Shown here one piece after another: positions 10,325 through 23,665 of a DNA stretch of 64,000 nucleotides (position 1 is the first letter of the stretch; each line of letters opens with the position of its first letter). The position numbers and the translations under genes are program-made. This DNA comes from Melampsora larici-populina 98AG31 (Eukaryota; Basidiomycota; Pucciniomycetes; Pucciniales; Melampsoraceae): NCBI RefSeq assembly GCF_000204055.1, contig NW_006768819.1, positions 290,120 through 354,119 on the forward strand. Reading direction: 5' to 3'. The notes under the pieces were generated by a model. The model worked only from the letters and a program-made list of their open reading frames with translations. It made no database searches and had not been told where the DNA came from.

Positions 10325-11990
10325 TAGGCTATCCATTTTGGTACCAGATGTGATAGCCATGCAACTGTATATATGTGTACAGAGAGTATGAACTGGGATA
10401 GGACCAGTTCAGTGTGATGTAGTCACATGTGTGTAGCTACATGGCATGGATCAGTAAATGATCATACATCAACATAAAGAGGATCTACCAATAACTAAGT
10501 AATAAAACATGTTGGGGTACAGTGAAGTCCTGTAGAAAGTAACCAGAAGTGCTAGGTGTTAGCTCTGATATCTCCCTTTTGGAGCTATTTGCCTTGGCCT
10601 AAACATAGCTCAGGTGTTTTGAACATGAATTGCTAGGAGTTGCTTGCCCTATGTCCCCTTGAACTACTGACAAAAATCAATTTTCCGTCTACTTGAAACA
10701 GTCTCTTTGGCTGAAATCAACGCTGGGTCAGCTGAGCTAGAAATAGCTGAGGCACAGCTGTGCGCAGCAGTTTTTATCATGCGCTGTGCTCTTCTGGGAG
10801 CATAGCTCTTTCTATAAGTACACAGCAGAGCGACAGGACCTGGGGAAAAGACCTTTTTTTATGGGAGATATGCCTCAGGCACTAGTAGCACCGTTACCCG
10901 GCTTAGCTGTGTGCCGGGTTCAAAATCCCCAATCACCAATCTGGTATGAATCACGGAGTTACATGACTGTATATCCTAATCTGGCACTTCTATACACCAC
11001 TAAACAATCACAAACACTATATACCTCTATCTGGATGCCAAAACAATGTATACGGCCTAGTACACAGGCCAGGCAATACCGCAAGCACACCACACTATAT
11101 TGTGGTTGTGGTGCGGTTGCGTAGTGGTTTTGGGCGCTGCAATTGCACCACAACTTATTGCGGTTCCAGCACACTGCAACCCGGCCTCAAGAGACCCAGT
11201 TCTTGGAAAGACCACACCACAATTGCGGCTTAACCCCAATATACCACTATATTGCAGAGTGAGACCCCTTGTACCCAGGAGAGCTGTACAACCTTGTACA
11301 GCTCAACTTCTCTTTGATATCCACCCACCTTCACCACCATACATCACAAGTGAATCAGAATCAAAACTAATTTCCTTTATAAGTGCTACTTACAATGAGA
11401 ACTTTCACGTTATTTGGTGCAATATTGCACATAGATGGCACATATTGCACAGTTTCCGTGATGTTTCCACAATATTGTTGCAATATTGCGCAGCGTACAA
11501 AATTGCGGCAATAGTGCACAAATATTGCACTCCTGACGCTCTGCAACCATAAGATGGAAAGAAGAAACCCCTTTGTGGAGTGGTTGTGGTGCTTTTTATT
11601 GCACTAAAGGTACAATGCAATGGAAAAAGCTCAAAATCCATTGTGTTGTGTTGCACTTGCGGTGTTGGGCCAGGGACTCAATGGCAACACATACACTGTG
11701 TTCTTGAACTGGAAGTCAAATCTATTTGATGATCATCAAGGCAAGTAAAAAAATAACATCAGTATTTTCTTATCTCACTCAATTCTCTCATCTTATTCTC
11801 CATTGTATCTAAATCCTACTTCACCTGCTTACTTATCCATATCACTCCTTATTCCATTCATCTACCCCATAAATCAACAGCATACTAGTACTATGTAATC
11901 TGTAACATCTGAACACCCGGTCCACTCTTGCAAACAGACCACCACACCTGGCATGATTGTCCCAAGTCCAGGTTCGCACTGTTGAGTTTC
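10325..11990. other. Non-coding flank with degenerate ATTGC-rich repeats
   Basis: The first bases (from 10325) are the 5' continuation of the split tRNA-like repeat. From about 11090 to 11660 the sequence is full of ATTGC, GCAAT, TGCACAATATTG and GTGGTTGTGGTG in both orientations, like an old inverted-repeat or satellite-like element without clear ends. A second B-box-like GGGTTCAAAATCCC near 10916 follows a CCCGGC...GCCGGG hairpin and may be another tRNA-derived scrap. I see no gene. Confidence 0.35.
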
Positions 11991-14560
11991 AATCAAAGTT
12001 ATCATTCTAGCAAAGTCTCAGGACAAACAAAAGAAGAATGAGACCGGTTCTACGGTCACTGTGATCCCCCCCAATGACAAATCTGAGGCTGGTGGTAAAG
12101 CAAATCCATCCAAATCTGAAGCAAGATTTGGTTCATCTCCAGTCATCAAAAAGCAAAATGAAGGCAAAGGCAAGAAGAAAGTATCAAAATATAAACACAA
12201 TGTGGTTAGTGTTTTCTTTTTGAATGGCATTAATCAGCTCAAACCACCTGCAAATATCATTTCTTTGTTTGACCAATAGCACTTTCCAGGGAATGTCACA
12301 AGAGAGATGCTGCAAGCGGACTCAGACCAAGACAATCAGAAGATTGAAGCGAAGAAATGAAAGATTGAAAATCCCCAAAGAAAAATTGCCAAACTCAAGG
12401 CTTACTTTGGCAACCCATTCCACGGATATGACAATAAAGACAAGCACAATGTGAGTTCCACTCTATGTGTCTTCTCTCTTTCATTTTATCTTCAGTGTTG
12501 ATATGGTATGGACCTGTTTGTAGGATCCAACCAAGGCCCCTCTGTTGTAACCGGCCCGTTTCTGCAAAAGAAACAAATACAATCCAGTTGGAGTTAGTTT
12601 GAGCAACCTCACTGGAAATCTACCAGTCCATTGCAATGAATGAACCCAAGATGGTCAATCTGATGTTGGCTGCCCTGGTCAAATCAAAGCTTGAGAGCAA
12701 GATTATTCCCTTGCTCTCCCTTCTGTGGACAGATATCATAAGGCACTTGCCAAGTCAAAGGGCTCAATGGACCCCTTTGTAGTTTCCAATCCTGCTGCCA
12801 TATGCTCCAACCTTACACTCAACCAAATGGTGTGCAAGTGGTTCATCCACCAAGCCCAACCGTGAAATAGTATTGAAGACCCAATACTTTGAGTAATGGT
12901 TTGCTACCATTGAAAGGACACACACTTGTATGGTCAACACTGGGCTGCAGACAAGGCTAAGCTGGTCAACATATCACTCAAGTCAAACATTTTTTCTGAA
13001 TTAAAGGTGCAAAAGTATTTCACTTTTCAGTTTGTGTTTGTAATCGTGGTGACTGACATTGTTTTTGTAATTTTTCAGGCTCTCAAGTCAAAGTTTAACC
13101 TTGTACACAACGGCTGGACCACAAAGGGCAACTGTCATGCCTTTATTGAGGTGGCAGGTACTTTTGTTGATAATGACTGGAACTACCAAGTCCTTCACCT
13201 CACTCTCAAACTGATTGTATGGCATCACCATGGCCCTTGGCTGGCCAAGCCAACGATAAACATATTGGTTAAGCATGGTCTTTTTAAAAAGACTAGAGAA
13301 CATGCGGGCAAGCCCGCAACAGTTCAAAAGCACCTCATGGTGTGCAGTTGATTTGGTGTAAAGTAACTACAAGATGTAACGTGTCATTAAACCAGACTTG
13401 CACACGGTTGAACCAGATTTCACATTACACACTACCTACCCCACTTTATTTACCATCTCAATAGTGCTAACTAAGTGGAATAATCTCAGGAAGCACTGGA
13501 CACCTGCTTTTAAGTCAGTGAGAAGTTGAACAATCTTTGCCCGTACACTTTCTTTTGTCAATCCGGTTTTCAAGACATTTTTGGAAATGTTGAAGCTTAA
13601 CCTTTGAGACCAGGCGCATGTGACAGTCCTGATTGCATACTTCCTGTTCCAAGGGCGAGAAGGCTCCTACATGACTCTACTTTTGATGTTTTACAGTTAA
13701 CTCGTGCCTCAGTGTTCCTACCAAAAAACCTTAAAAAGCAGACTCATGTGTCATTTCTGTTTCAAAAACACATCACACCTTCAATTGAAATCGAAATTCC
13801 TACAGAAAATTATATTCCCATCTTCAAGATGAGTTTGCCAGTTCCTCGTTTTCTCAACAATCAATGGTTGCTTTGCAGTGTCAGCATATGTGTGCATTAT
13901 GAATAACGTGTATAAAGCATCATCTACATTTGTGACCAGACAAAGGACAACGGCAAAGGTTGAAGATTGGCTCGAAGTGGTTTTCAAAATAAGTTTAATC
14001 AGGGACTTGTGGTGAGAAATAGTTTGGAAAGGGATTGGTTGGTGTGACCCCGTTCCAAAAAACATGAGCCTTTTATGTGTTTCGTTGTGAGTCGAGTGTT
14101 GGCCAAAGGAAAAGTAATCATAATGTGTGCAGCCAAAGCAAAAAGCACAAAGAATATTGCCCAATGGTCTAAAAGAATGTGTATGACATGATTGGTATCA
14201 ATTGACGACAGAAGAAAAGTCCACCAACAAAAGGAATTTGAGGGAAATGCAATCAAACAAAAAGAGAAACAACAGAAAAGCAATCAGTAGGTACTATAAA
14301 TAGGGTGGGTCTCCATCTCCTCCAGGTGGACCGGACCAAGAATTGAGGAACAAATCCGGAGTACCGAGAAGAGCGGGGTCGGGATTGTATCTTTTTAGTT
14401 TTTAGATAAGTGTTCTTTTTTTGGTTTTGATGTTTGCAGTTAATTATTTACTAACATATGGTCATTATTGTCACACATGATTTCTCAGACCACTGGTTCC
14501 GGGTCAAGTGTTAAAACTATGGCACATGAAATGCACAAACAGTTCCAGGAACAAGAAGAT
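11990..14560 (+). pseudogene. hAT-1 transposase, left part
   Basis: Broken frames run left to right with rust-type hAT features. First is a lysine-rich N-terminus (12020-12210, KKQNEGKGKKKVSKYKHN). After an intron comes VTREMLQADSDQ...KLKAYFGNPFHGYDNKDKHN. A catalytic-core piece at 13080-13320 reads KFNLVHNGWTTKGNCHAF, then VAGTFVDNDWNYQVLHL, and the end at 14470-14555 reads MAHEMHKQFQEQED. A TGA at 12358-12360 sits between KK and K in otherwise open sequence. The gene then stops at the left edge of hAT-2 and resumes at about 24355. hAT transposases cut and paste DNA and leave 8-bp duplications. Bases 13350-14460 hold no sequence I can assign. Confidence 0.65.
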
Positions 14561-16546
14561 ATCACCTCATACTGCTGGACCCGGACTCAGGCTGAGACCC
14601 GAACTGGACACCATGAGGGTTTCCTGGTCCCCGAACCCTTGGGGCGCGGGTTTGGTCAGACTTTTTAAGCCTCCAATACTTTGGGGACCCCGTAGGGTTC
14701 GGGGGCGGGGGGAGCTTGGTTTGAAATCCCCAAACCGTGGGTTACCCGCAGTTTGTGAGCCAAATATATGGATTTCAAATCCTTAAGAGAAGTGACAAAA
14801 TAAGTAAAAAAAAGAGTAGAAATGACGTTAAAGACAGAGTTTAAAAAGAGAAGTAAAAAAAGAAAAGCAAAACAAAGATACAAAGAGAAGTTGAAACACA
14901 GTATGACATTTAATCACTTTCATCATCAATGACAATTTGATTTCCCGAAGAAACTGAAGTTTTAGGTTTATTGGGGAAATACATAGGCCCAAAGAGGCAA
15001 TACCACTCCTTAAGGCACAAAAGAATCTCAATGCTCATAGGATTAAGAGAAGCTCATTGATGACTAATGATAGACTTTGTCTTACTAAACGCTCCATCAG
15101 ATGGAGTGCTTGTAGCTGGAATTGCAAGGTACATCCTTGCCATTTTAGCAAGACCTGGTAACAAGTCCTCCTTACCTTTCCAATAAGATAATACATCCCC
15201 TTGATGACGGTCACAATCACCCAAATAGCGATTCATTTCACTTTCAATCATGGCATAAGTGTTATGTTTGTCGCTTCCATATATTGCTTTGGCAAAGCAA
15301 TTTGGTTTTGACTTCTTTTGTTTGAAGTCAAAGGTTGGAGGATCACAGGAAAATGATGGTGCCATGTTGATAAAGTGTTGCTTGAAGTTGTGAGGAGTGA
15401 ATCCATAGTTTGAAGAAAAATCTGAATGATCCTAGGTATGCAGATAAAGAACTTCAATGAGAATCAAAAAAGATAGGTTAAGAAAAGGACTGCTTACCTC
15501 AAAGAACTTCATCTTGAGGCAAGGGTCCAAAATCATGGCACAAACGGGTGCTGGTTTCCTTAGCGCTAGTTTGAAGTAGTCTTCCAGCTTAGTCAACATA
15601 TCATTCACAGCTGGTATAAGCTGATTGTGGTCATACTTCTCCTTGACCTGCAGTTAGAAATAATGAATAATTGTCAGTTTAAAATATTATCTGTATTGAT
15701 TGATGGATGATAAAGAAATCACTGTACCGTCATCAAACCCCCAATAACCACTGTGTAAATAGGAATAACCTCGTGCATAGTAGGATATTTCCTCTGACAT
15801 AACATATCAGTAGATTTTCTGAGTGGTTTGAGAAAATCACACATCTGCTCTGCATAGCCCCATTCTAAATTCAAGAGAGAAAACTTTGGGGTTTGACGTT
15901 CAGAATACTGCACACAGGCTTCTTTCAGGCAAAGCACTTGCTTAAGCATGTAGTATAAGGAGTTCCAATGGGTTGGAACATCAACCATCAGCCTGTTGAC
16001 ACAATTAGGGTTAGCACTTTGAAATCCACTGGGGGCTTCCTCATTGGAGTTGCAAGGTGTGCGATGTTGGAAGAAATTGTAAGCATCCTTGTATAATTTT
16101 GATTCTATATCTTCATTGTTTTTTTCCTGATCTTCAAGGTTTATCTCGTTTTCGCCTTTGGCTTGTTTTCATGAAGATCACAAACTAGAGCTATTATATT
16201 GGCAAAGTTCTGACTGTGTTGAGGAGTTTTTTGAGTGTACATAGCCAGACCGTGTATGCGGCCATAGATCGTTTTCAAATTAAGAGAAGCATTGTCAGGA
16301 GAGTCCACAAGATCAATTAACAGTGGAGGTAGGGGTTTGGAGTCTTCAAACATGTCGTCTCCAAACAGTTTGAGACCTTGCTTGGCGGCCGAATTGATCA
16401 CATGCGCACAGCATCCTAAAAATTGATCTTTGGTAAAGTAAATGTCGGGTTCTTGAGAAAGTAATTGGGCTATCTTTCCATTGACACTGGCATTATCAGC
16501 CGTCATGCCAGATATCTTCGAGCCCAAATTGAATTGGCGTATATAC

Positions 16547-17283
16547 TGTAAGAAAATGGGTTCGACCAGACTCTAAGCTAGATACGAACAAACGTGGACA
16601 ACCTTTAAGAAGGTATAAAACAAACACCTTTAACCAAGTGTTGACGAGACACGGGTAAGAACAACTACGAGCTCTAAGCTCGAGACTAACCTTTAAGAAG
16701 GTATAAAACAAACACCTTTAACCAAGTGTTGACGAGACACGGGTAAGAACAACTACGAGCTCTAAGCTCGAGACTAACCTATAAAGGTTGATGAGGAAGA
16801 TGTAAAGAAAAACTAATAGAAAAGAAAATTGAGATGATTAGAACACCGCAGTTCAGCAAGGTTCAATTTAAAAGACTTATAATGGTAAATAGTAGAGATA
16901 GAAAAAAATGTACTCTTACCTTTAGAATCTTATTCCTCGATGGGGAAAAAGATTCTTTTGGCAGAGGGAAGAGAGATTAATAAGATAGAAAACAGCAGCA
17001 ACAACATGAGCACAGACACAAATACGGAAACACCTCGTCTAACACAACTGAACAGCACTACCCCTAATAAATCCGAATGCGGAAGCTTTCTTCTGCAAAC
17101 ATCTTCACTCTTAACTACACCATGCGTCTCTAATCCTTTGTGTGCTTTTAACACAACCCAATTCGTCCAGAAGATTTTGATCTATTGAGTTTTGAGAATT
17201 ATGAAACATTGTTTTGAATTTTGACATCTTGAATAGCCTTGATGGTTTTGAAAACAGTCCTCAAGAACACGAGTTCTCCAACA
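16547..17283 (-). repeat. 3' LTR of the copia element, with an 88-bp tandem duplication
   Basis: 737 bp. The unit starting CTTTAAGAAGGTATAAAACA at 16603 is repeated exactly from 16691. The other LTR has one copy. The element's polypurine tract GAGGGGGTG (minus strand) abuts it at 17284-17292. Confidence 0.9.
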
Positions 17284-17305
17284 CACCCCCTCAAGACCAT
17301 TGAGG

Positions 17306-20300
17306 CTAAGTTAAAATTAAACCTAATTTGCTTCTAAGTTTTATGAATTGTTGTTTTCCTAAAGCTTTTGTTAGAAGATCAGCCACCATCTCATCAGTTG
17401 AACAATGTTGAAGTTTAATTTGATTGCTTTTAACTACCTCACGTATCCAATGATGATGGATTTCTATGTGCTTTGTTCGTCCATGAAATGTGGATTTACT
17501 AGTTAGATGAATAGCTCCTAGATTGTCGCTGTGAAGAATAGTGGGGTTTGAATCATGACAGTCAAATGCTTCCATCATCCTACAAAGCCAGAGCAGTTCT
17601 TGACCTGCCTCAGTTACAGCACGATATTCAGCCTCAGTTGACGACAAGGCCACGGTTGGTTGCAATCGACTTTTCCACGACAGAGCCCCTCCAGCCAGAG
17701 TGAATATGTAGCCTGTGGTTGAGCGTCGAGTTGATTTATCCCCGGCCCAATCAGCATCACAGTGAGAGATTGGAAGACTAAAACTCTTTTGACCAGACAC
17801 TCTAGTTGATATTTTTCCGTTGTAAGTTATACCTAGACCAACTGTTCCTTTCAAATATCTAAAGACTTGAAGAGCTGCATTCCAGTGTTGAATTGCAGGT
17901 CAATCGAGATGTTGAGAGAGCACACCCACAGAATGAGCCAAGTCAGGTCGTGTACATTGAGATAGATACATTAGCGATCCGACTGCACTTCGGTAGCTCA
18001 AATTCATGACAGAAAAACTTTCAGCTTCTTCGTCTGTTGATCGGTACAGTTTTAAATTTGGCGTTAATGGAGTGGATGCAGGTTTAACATCGGTCATGTT
18101 GAACCGGTCAAGGATGGTTTCAGCGAATCTTCTTTGAGAGAGTGAATATGAATATGAATTGACACGAGTGATTTCAATTCCAACAACAACTTGAGCCAAA
18201 CCTAAATCTTCCATTTCCCACTTAGCGGATATTTCCTCCTTGAAATGAAGAGCATCATTGCCCGTGATAGCCATGTCGTCAACATGAACGTAAACAGCGG
18301 TGAATTTTTGAAGAGCTTTGTCGCATCTGATGTAGATGCAGTGATCTATCTGACATTGAATGAACCCAATGCTAACAAGATATGCTTGGACGTCATCCTG
18401 CCATATCTTTGGTGATTGTTTGAGTCCGTAGAGTGATTTGTTGAGTTTAAGAACTTTGTCTTCTTGACCAGGCACAACATACCCTTCAGGCTGCTCAATA
18501 TAGATCTCTTCTTCGAGAATCCCATTTAAAAATGCGGTAGCAGCATCCATTTGATGGATGTCCCACCCGTGAATGGCAGCCATAGCTACAAGGAGACGAA
18601 AAGACGTGGGTTTTCCTGTAGGCGCAAAGGTTTCGCCATAATCAATGCCTTCTACTTGAGTATTGCCTAGCGCCACAAATCTTGCTTTGAACTTCAAAGT
18701 ACCGTCGGCGTTGGTCTTTTGACGAAAGATCCACATTCCTCTGATTATACATTTATTAGTGGGTCGGTCAACCAAGGTCCAGACGTCCTTCTTAAGAAGA
18801 GAGCCCATCTCTTTGTCGCAAGCGTTTCGCCAGTTGAGGGAGTCACCCGTCAACATGGCTTTCTTGTACGACTTGGGATCAGGCAATGCATTTGAGACAG
18901 CGTAGCATTCACGCGGAAAACACAAAAAATAAGATTGAAATTCAGCCGAGTCGAGAATTGCGGTGTTGCACATTCCTTTGTAGTCCACCCGTTTGGAATT
19001 TCGAGTGGAGCTACGAGTAACTACTGGTGTTTTAGTCGTTTGAGGTGAGACCGAAGGATTGTTCGGATTACTTTCAGCAGTGTCGATTTGATTAGGAGGA
19101 TCATTTTCAACAGAGTTTTGATTCATGTTTCGATCTTCTATTTCATCAGAGCCATCATGACCGGTATCGTGGTGTGTTTCAACCACTGGTTCAAGAAGCA
19201 AATTATCATTATCAAAATAGAATGATCTTACACGACCATCTTCTGGGCTAGCGTTTGACACCTCTGAGGAAAAAGGAAACACTTCTTCATTGAAAGTGAC
19301 ATGAGGAGTAACGTAGATCTTTCTGTCCTTAACGTCGTAGACATGAAAGTTGAAGTTATCTGAATCAAAACCAACAAGTACACCGGGATGAGCGACCGGA
19401 GTGTATTTGGTTTGACGGAGTTCTTTTCTGATAAGTCTAAATGCTTGACAACCAAATATCTTCAGATGAGCTATGCTAGGTTTTCGAAAATGCCATACTT
19501 CAAACGGTGTGCGAAAATCTTTAACAGCCTTGGTAATGCAACGGTTTGTTAGAAACACAGCGGCCGAACACGCCAAGTACCAGAAGGATTGAGGGAGATT
19601 ACTTTCAAGCATCATACATCTAGCTTTAGTGATGATAGTACGGTTTCCCCGTTCTGCCACACCATTCTGTTCAGGTGTATGTCCAGCAGTTAAGTGAAGG
19701 GTAATGCCGAGAGATTCCAACTCAGGACCTAACAAGTTGTTGAGGAATTCACCCCCTCGATCCATAGTAAACTGTTTGATCTTACAGCCAGTTTGGCGTT
19801 CAGTCAATGCAATGTAATTTTTAAAAATACGGAAAACTTCTGATTTTGATCTGTCAACGAGCCCAAAAATGTGTCTGTAACTTGAGTAGTCATCACAGAA
19901 TAGAATATAATATGATTCATTTGACAATCCTTTCACACGATTAATACCACTAATGTCTACGTGTACATTTTCAAGAAATTTAGAGGCACGAGGACGAGAG
20001 TGGTTGAAAGGTAGTTTGGTATTTTTAGAAATTGAGCAAACATCACACGCAGCCAGATCCTCCACTTTAGTTACAATTCTGTCTAAGCTACCATGCTGAA
20101 CCATTTTATCAAGATAGGAGTTGCTTATGTGGCCTAGACGACGATGCAGAATTGATGAACAGGAGTGAGCTGAAGTTTCTTGAGGCGACGAGACAGATAC
20201 AGCCAGAGGGCTTACAGGTTCAATGACGACGTTCATGAGTCCGTTTTCAAGAATGATTCCGTTGAAGAGTGCCAGACCATCTTTGACTAGCGCAAAACAG

Positions 20301-21787
20301 GTGGGATCAGTGGGGTCAAAAGATTCTCGAACTCCTTTCTTCTTAAGCACTCCTCCGGCGATAAGGTTCTTGCTGAGGTCAGGGACTAAGAGACAATCTG
20401 TAAGTTCGAAAACTGATCCATCTCCAGCTTTTAGATGAACCTTTCCCACGCCTTCTACAGCTAGAGTAGCATCTCCTCCGGCGAGTTTGATTCGACGGTT
20501 TGGATCATCAACAGGCTTAAGACTGTTGGCAACAAAGAGAGAGCGGGAATTGAACATATGATTCGTAGCTCCAGTATCATGGAGAGCCCAAACCGTTCCA
20601 GACGAGTCAGAGGTAGAGTGATTTGCAGAGGGAGAATCATCCAGAGAGATGACTTCGAAACTTGCATGAAGAGATAGGATTTCTAGAGATTGAGTTACTG
20701 AATTTGCTGAAGGAGTACCAACTTTTCTCATACCTCTCACAGGTTGATTTGAAGATCGGTTTCCAGAGAATTGAGTAGATCTTTGATTTCCTCCATTTCG
20801 ACTAGCCCGTCTTCGAGCAAGGAACTCATCCCGTTCCTTAAAGTTTTGGGGTTTTGACCAGCATTTGTCGGCTGGGTGTGGTCCTTTACACACCGATTCA
20901 GTGCATTCAAAACGTCGACTTCGATTGACGGCGTTGGCGGACATCTCAGTGTGTCTAGCCTCTCTAGTGGCCTCAGTTGAAAAGTTATGACGCATGTCGT
21001 AATCGCGCAGATACTTCACAACATCTTTCCGAGTAAGAGGTTTCACAGTCGAATGAATGAATTCAACTGTCGATTCGGAGAGTCGATCAATGGAATCGAT
21101 AAGTCGAATGGCCGACTGAATGTCGTCCATTTTTCCTCCATACCGAGTGAATTCAATGAACAAGTTTTCGAATTTGTCCAAGTAGCCAGACAAGCTATCA
21201 CCTCGCGAGATCGTGATTGTACTTAAGGACTTGGAAATCGAAGCCAAGCGTTGGGCATTGATGAGATAATGTCGGTCTTTTAAGAAAGACCACAAAGAGT
21301 AAGGATCATGGACGATAGAGTTGGGATCCTCAGGATCAGTAAGATGATTAATAGCTTGACTATGATTTGCCTTGTCCAAGCGGTTTAAGATGTAGCTGAC
21401 GATAACTTTCTTGGTCTTCATCACTTTGTCTTTAGACAGTTCGGTGTCAGAATAGTCTTTGACCTTGACATAATGATGTAGTTCTAGTGTTTCTAGATTA
21501 TCAAAGATAGACTGATTCCAGTTGGCATAATTACCATCTTCTAGATCATCGGTCACTTTGAATTTGCTAAGCGCATTTGTCAGTTGTTGACCATACCGCT
21601 GAAGAGCATTACCGAAGACTGATACAGGTTCTTCTGAGGACATCTTCTCAGGAATCGTGGATTGTGGGTTTTCGACAGAAATGTTTTCAAGACTGAGTTC
21701 TTGTCGTGCAGTTTGATTGGATGTGTTTGATTCGGTATCAGTTAGATCTGAGTCCTCGAGATTGTTATCGATGAGACTTGATGACAT
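17306..21787 (-). pseudogene. Copia gag-pol polyprotein, one internal TGA
   Basis: One frame of 1,493 codons starts at MSSSLIDNNLEDSD. The gag third (to about residue 290) is followed by a Cys/His motif CTESVCKGPHPADKC, then the protease active site ALHDTGATNHMF. Next come the integrase HHCC region (LHRRLGHIS...CDVCS) and catalytic core with the FTMDRGGEFL and PEQNGVAERGN residues. Reverse transcriptase follows (QMDAATAFLNG, YVHVDDMAI), and RNase H (CDADWAGD, SSTEAEYRA, ADLLTKALG). The only break is a TGA at 17900-17902, between LSQHLD and PAIQHWN. Arg is expected there, so CGA to TGA is likely. Proteolysis would release the parts inside virus-like particles. Without suppression this copy lacks RNase H. 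Confidence 0.93.
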
Positions 21788-21819
21788 AAATCAGAGTACG
21801 TTAAAAATCGGTGAGGTGA

Positions 21820-21839
21820 CAATCGTACTCCCGCTACCA
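21820..21839 (-). promoter_or_regulatory. Primer binding site of the copia element
   Basis: Directly after the 5' LTR the minus strand reads TGGTAGCGGGAGTACG. The first eight bases are complementary to the CGCTACCA 3' end of eukaryotic initiator tRNA-Met, the usual primer for this class. Confidence 0.7.
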
Positions 21840-22506
21840 TGTAAGAAAATGGGTTCGACCAGACTCTAAGCTAGATACGAACAAACGTGGACAACCTTTA
21901 AGAAGGTATAAAACAAACACCTTTAACCAAGTGTTGACGAGACACGGGTAAGAACAACTACGAGCTCTAAGCTCGAGACTAACCTATAAAGGTTGATGAG
22001 GAAGATGTAAAGAAAAACTAATAGAAAAGAGAATGTGAATAGAAAAGAAAATTGAGATGATTAGAACACCGCAGTTCAGCAAGGTTCAATTTAAAAGACT
22101 TATAATGGTAAATAGTAGAGATAGAAAAAAATGTACTCTTACCTTTAGAATCTTATTCCTCGATGGGGAAAAAGATTCTTTCGGCAGAGGGAAGAGAGAT
22201 TAATAAGATAGAAAACAGCAGCAACAACATGAGCACAGACACAAATACGGAAACACCTCGTCTAACACAACTGAACAGCACTACCCCTAATAAATCCGAA
22301 TGCGGAAGCTTTCTTCTGCAAACATCTTCACTCTTAACTACACCATGCGTCTCTAATCCTTTGTGTGCTTTTAACACAACCCAATTCGTCCAGAAGATTT
22401 TGATCTATTGAGTTTTGAGAATTATGAAACATTGTTTTGAATTTTGACATCTTGAATAGCCTTGATGGTTTTGAAAACAGTCCTCAAGAACACGAGTTCT
22501 CCAACA
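21840..22506 (-). repeat. 5' LTR of the copia element
   Basis: 667 bp. It matches the other LTR except for single copies of the 88-bp unit, an extra 18 bases near 22028 (a repeat around AATAGAAAAG), and C for T near 22181. Confidence 0.9.
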
Positions 22507-22905
22507 TATACTTCATAATGATCTCAGCAAAGTCATCGGCATCATGAGCACCTAGAAACAAGAATATTGACTTTAGTCAGCAATCTGTGAGACAAACTTT
22601 GAAGAGGTAAGAAAGAAAGAGAACGAAGAAAAAAAACTCCTCACCTCAATGTGTGGCATTCCAATCACTACGTCCATAAGTTTCCAGTCTTTGGTGATGA
22701 AATGGCTAGTAAGTCCTAAGAATCCGTGGTGATTAGGCAAGGTCCAGGCATCTTGTGTGAAAGCTATGTAGTCAGTTTGATCAAAAAACACCAATTGAAT
22801 GAAATTCTCGTAGTGTTGATATACTATGTGACAGTGCTGAGCTATTGCATGCCATTGCACCAGCATGCCAGAAGTGTGACTATTGACAAGCAAAAGAAGG
22901 TCTTT

Positions 22906-23109
22906 TAGAGGATACAAAGTAGAAAGCTGGGCACGTGCCCGGGCATGTGCCCACAAGTCCAGATCCCAAATTTTGGCTGTAAAATTGGGATCTGGACTTC
23001 TGGACACGTAGCCGGGCATGTGCCCGGAAGTCCACATCCCAAATTTTGGCTGTAAAATTGGGATCTGGACTTGTGGGCACATGTCCGGCTTTCTACTTTG
23101 TATCCCCTA
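22906..23109. mobile_element. 204-bp foldback element, TSD TTT
   Basis: The ends are TAGAGGATACAAAGTAG and its inverted copy, CTACTTTGTATCCCCTA. TTT is duplicated outside (22903-22905 and 23110-23112). Inside, a block around CAAATTTTGGCTGTAAAATT occurs twice, and GTCCAGATCCC/GGGATCTGGAC pairs occur in both arms. It sits in the hAT-2 transposase between the codons for SFK and DLL. The frame is restored if the element and one TTT are ignored. Superfamily is unknown. Confidence 0.75.
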
Positions 23110-23282
23110 TTTGAAAGATTTTTGGTTCACTATGGCATATGGAAGGTTGAAGTCGGTAATGAAGTAGCAGATCAAGGTCTTGAGAGACTCCACGTTGAGT
23201 GTTTCCTATAAGTACAAAGCAAAGGAGTGATTAAAAGATGTGGCTGAGTCGGAATGAGAGTAAAAAGACTCACCAAATCACT

Positions 23283-23665
23283 CACTGCCAGCATTAAATA
23301 TGTTCCCTGGTCGGAACATGACCTAGGCTGGGAATATCATTGAGAGAAGAATGGTGCATCAAATCATCTTGCACTGCACATCTGAGCCATAAAGCATACA
23401 CTACATATGTGCAAACATCTGAGTAAATCCTTAGCTATCAGCTACATACAGGTCCGCTCAGTTTTCTGCTCATCTAGATAAGAAGTTCATGTGTAATACA
23501 TGCTGTAACTTTGTTCAGATTGAGCCACACATCTCAAAATATTGACTACATATATCACAATGGCTACTCAGGAAATATTCATGGAACTGTGTAACAGTAG
23601 CAGGATGGGAATGTGATCACTAGGACCCATATTCCCATCTGGGAACCTCTTTAATGCTGGCAGTG
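23283..23665. mobile_element. 383-bp CACTG-type element, TSD ACT
   Basis: It begins CACTGCCAGCATTAAA and ends with the inverted copy TTTAATGCTGGCAGTG. ACT is duplicated at 23280-23282 and 23666-23668. The inverted arms extend imperfectly for about 40 bases (GTTCCC, GGAA-ATG). It has no coding capacity. It lies at the end of the hAT-2 BED-finger exon, next to a GTGAGT donor. Confidence 0.8.

Larger units (their letters stand above)
16547..22506 (-). mobile_element. Ty1/copia LTR retrotransposon, TSD TATAC
   Basis: 5,960 bp between direct repeats TATAC (16542-16546 and 22507-22511). LTRs lie at 16547-17283 and 21840-22506 and run TGTAAG...CCAACA on the plus strand. A single gag-pol frame runs right to left between them. 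The PBS next to the right LTR and the polypurine tract next to the left LTR confirm minus orientation. Apart from two length changes the LTRs differ by about one visible base, so the insertion is recent. Confidence 0.95.

Noticed and set aside
10895..10940. Second tRNA-like B box
   Set aside because: The T-loop is one base too long and no A box or cloverleaf is convincing.
13781..14283. Two minus-strand frames of about 100 codons
   Set aside because: Overlapping, no recognisable motif, and inside hAT-1 remnants on the other strand.
16930..17154. Open frames repeated at 16930-17188 and 22153-22411
   Set aside because: They lie in the two copies of the copia LTR and are duplicated with it; no protein features are visible.
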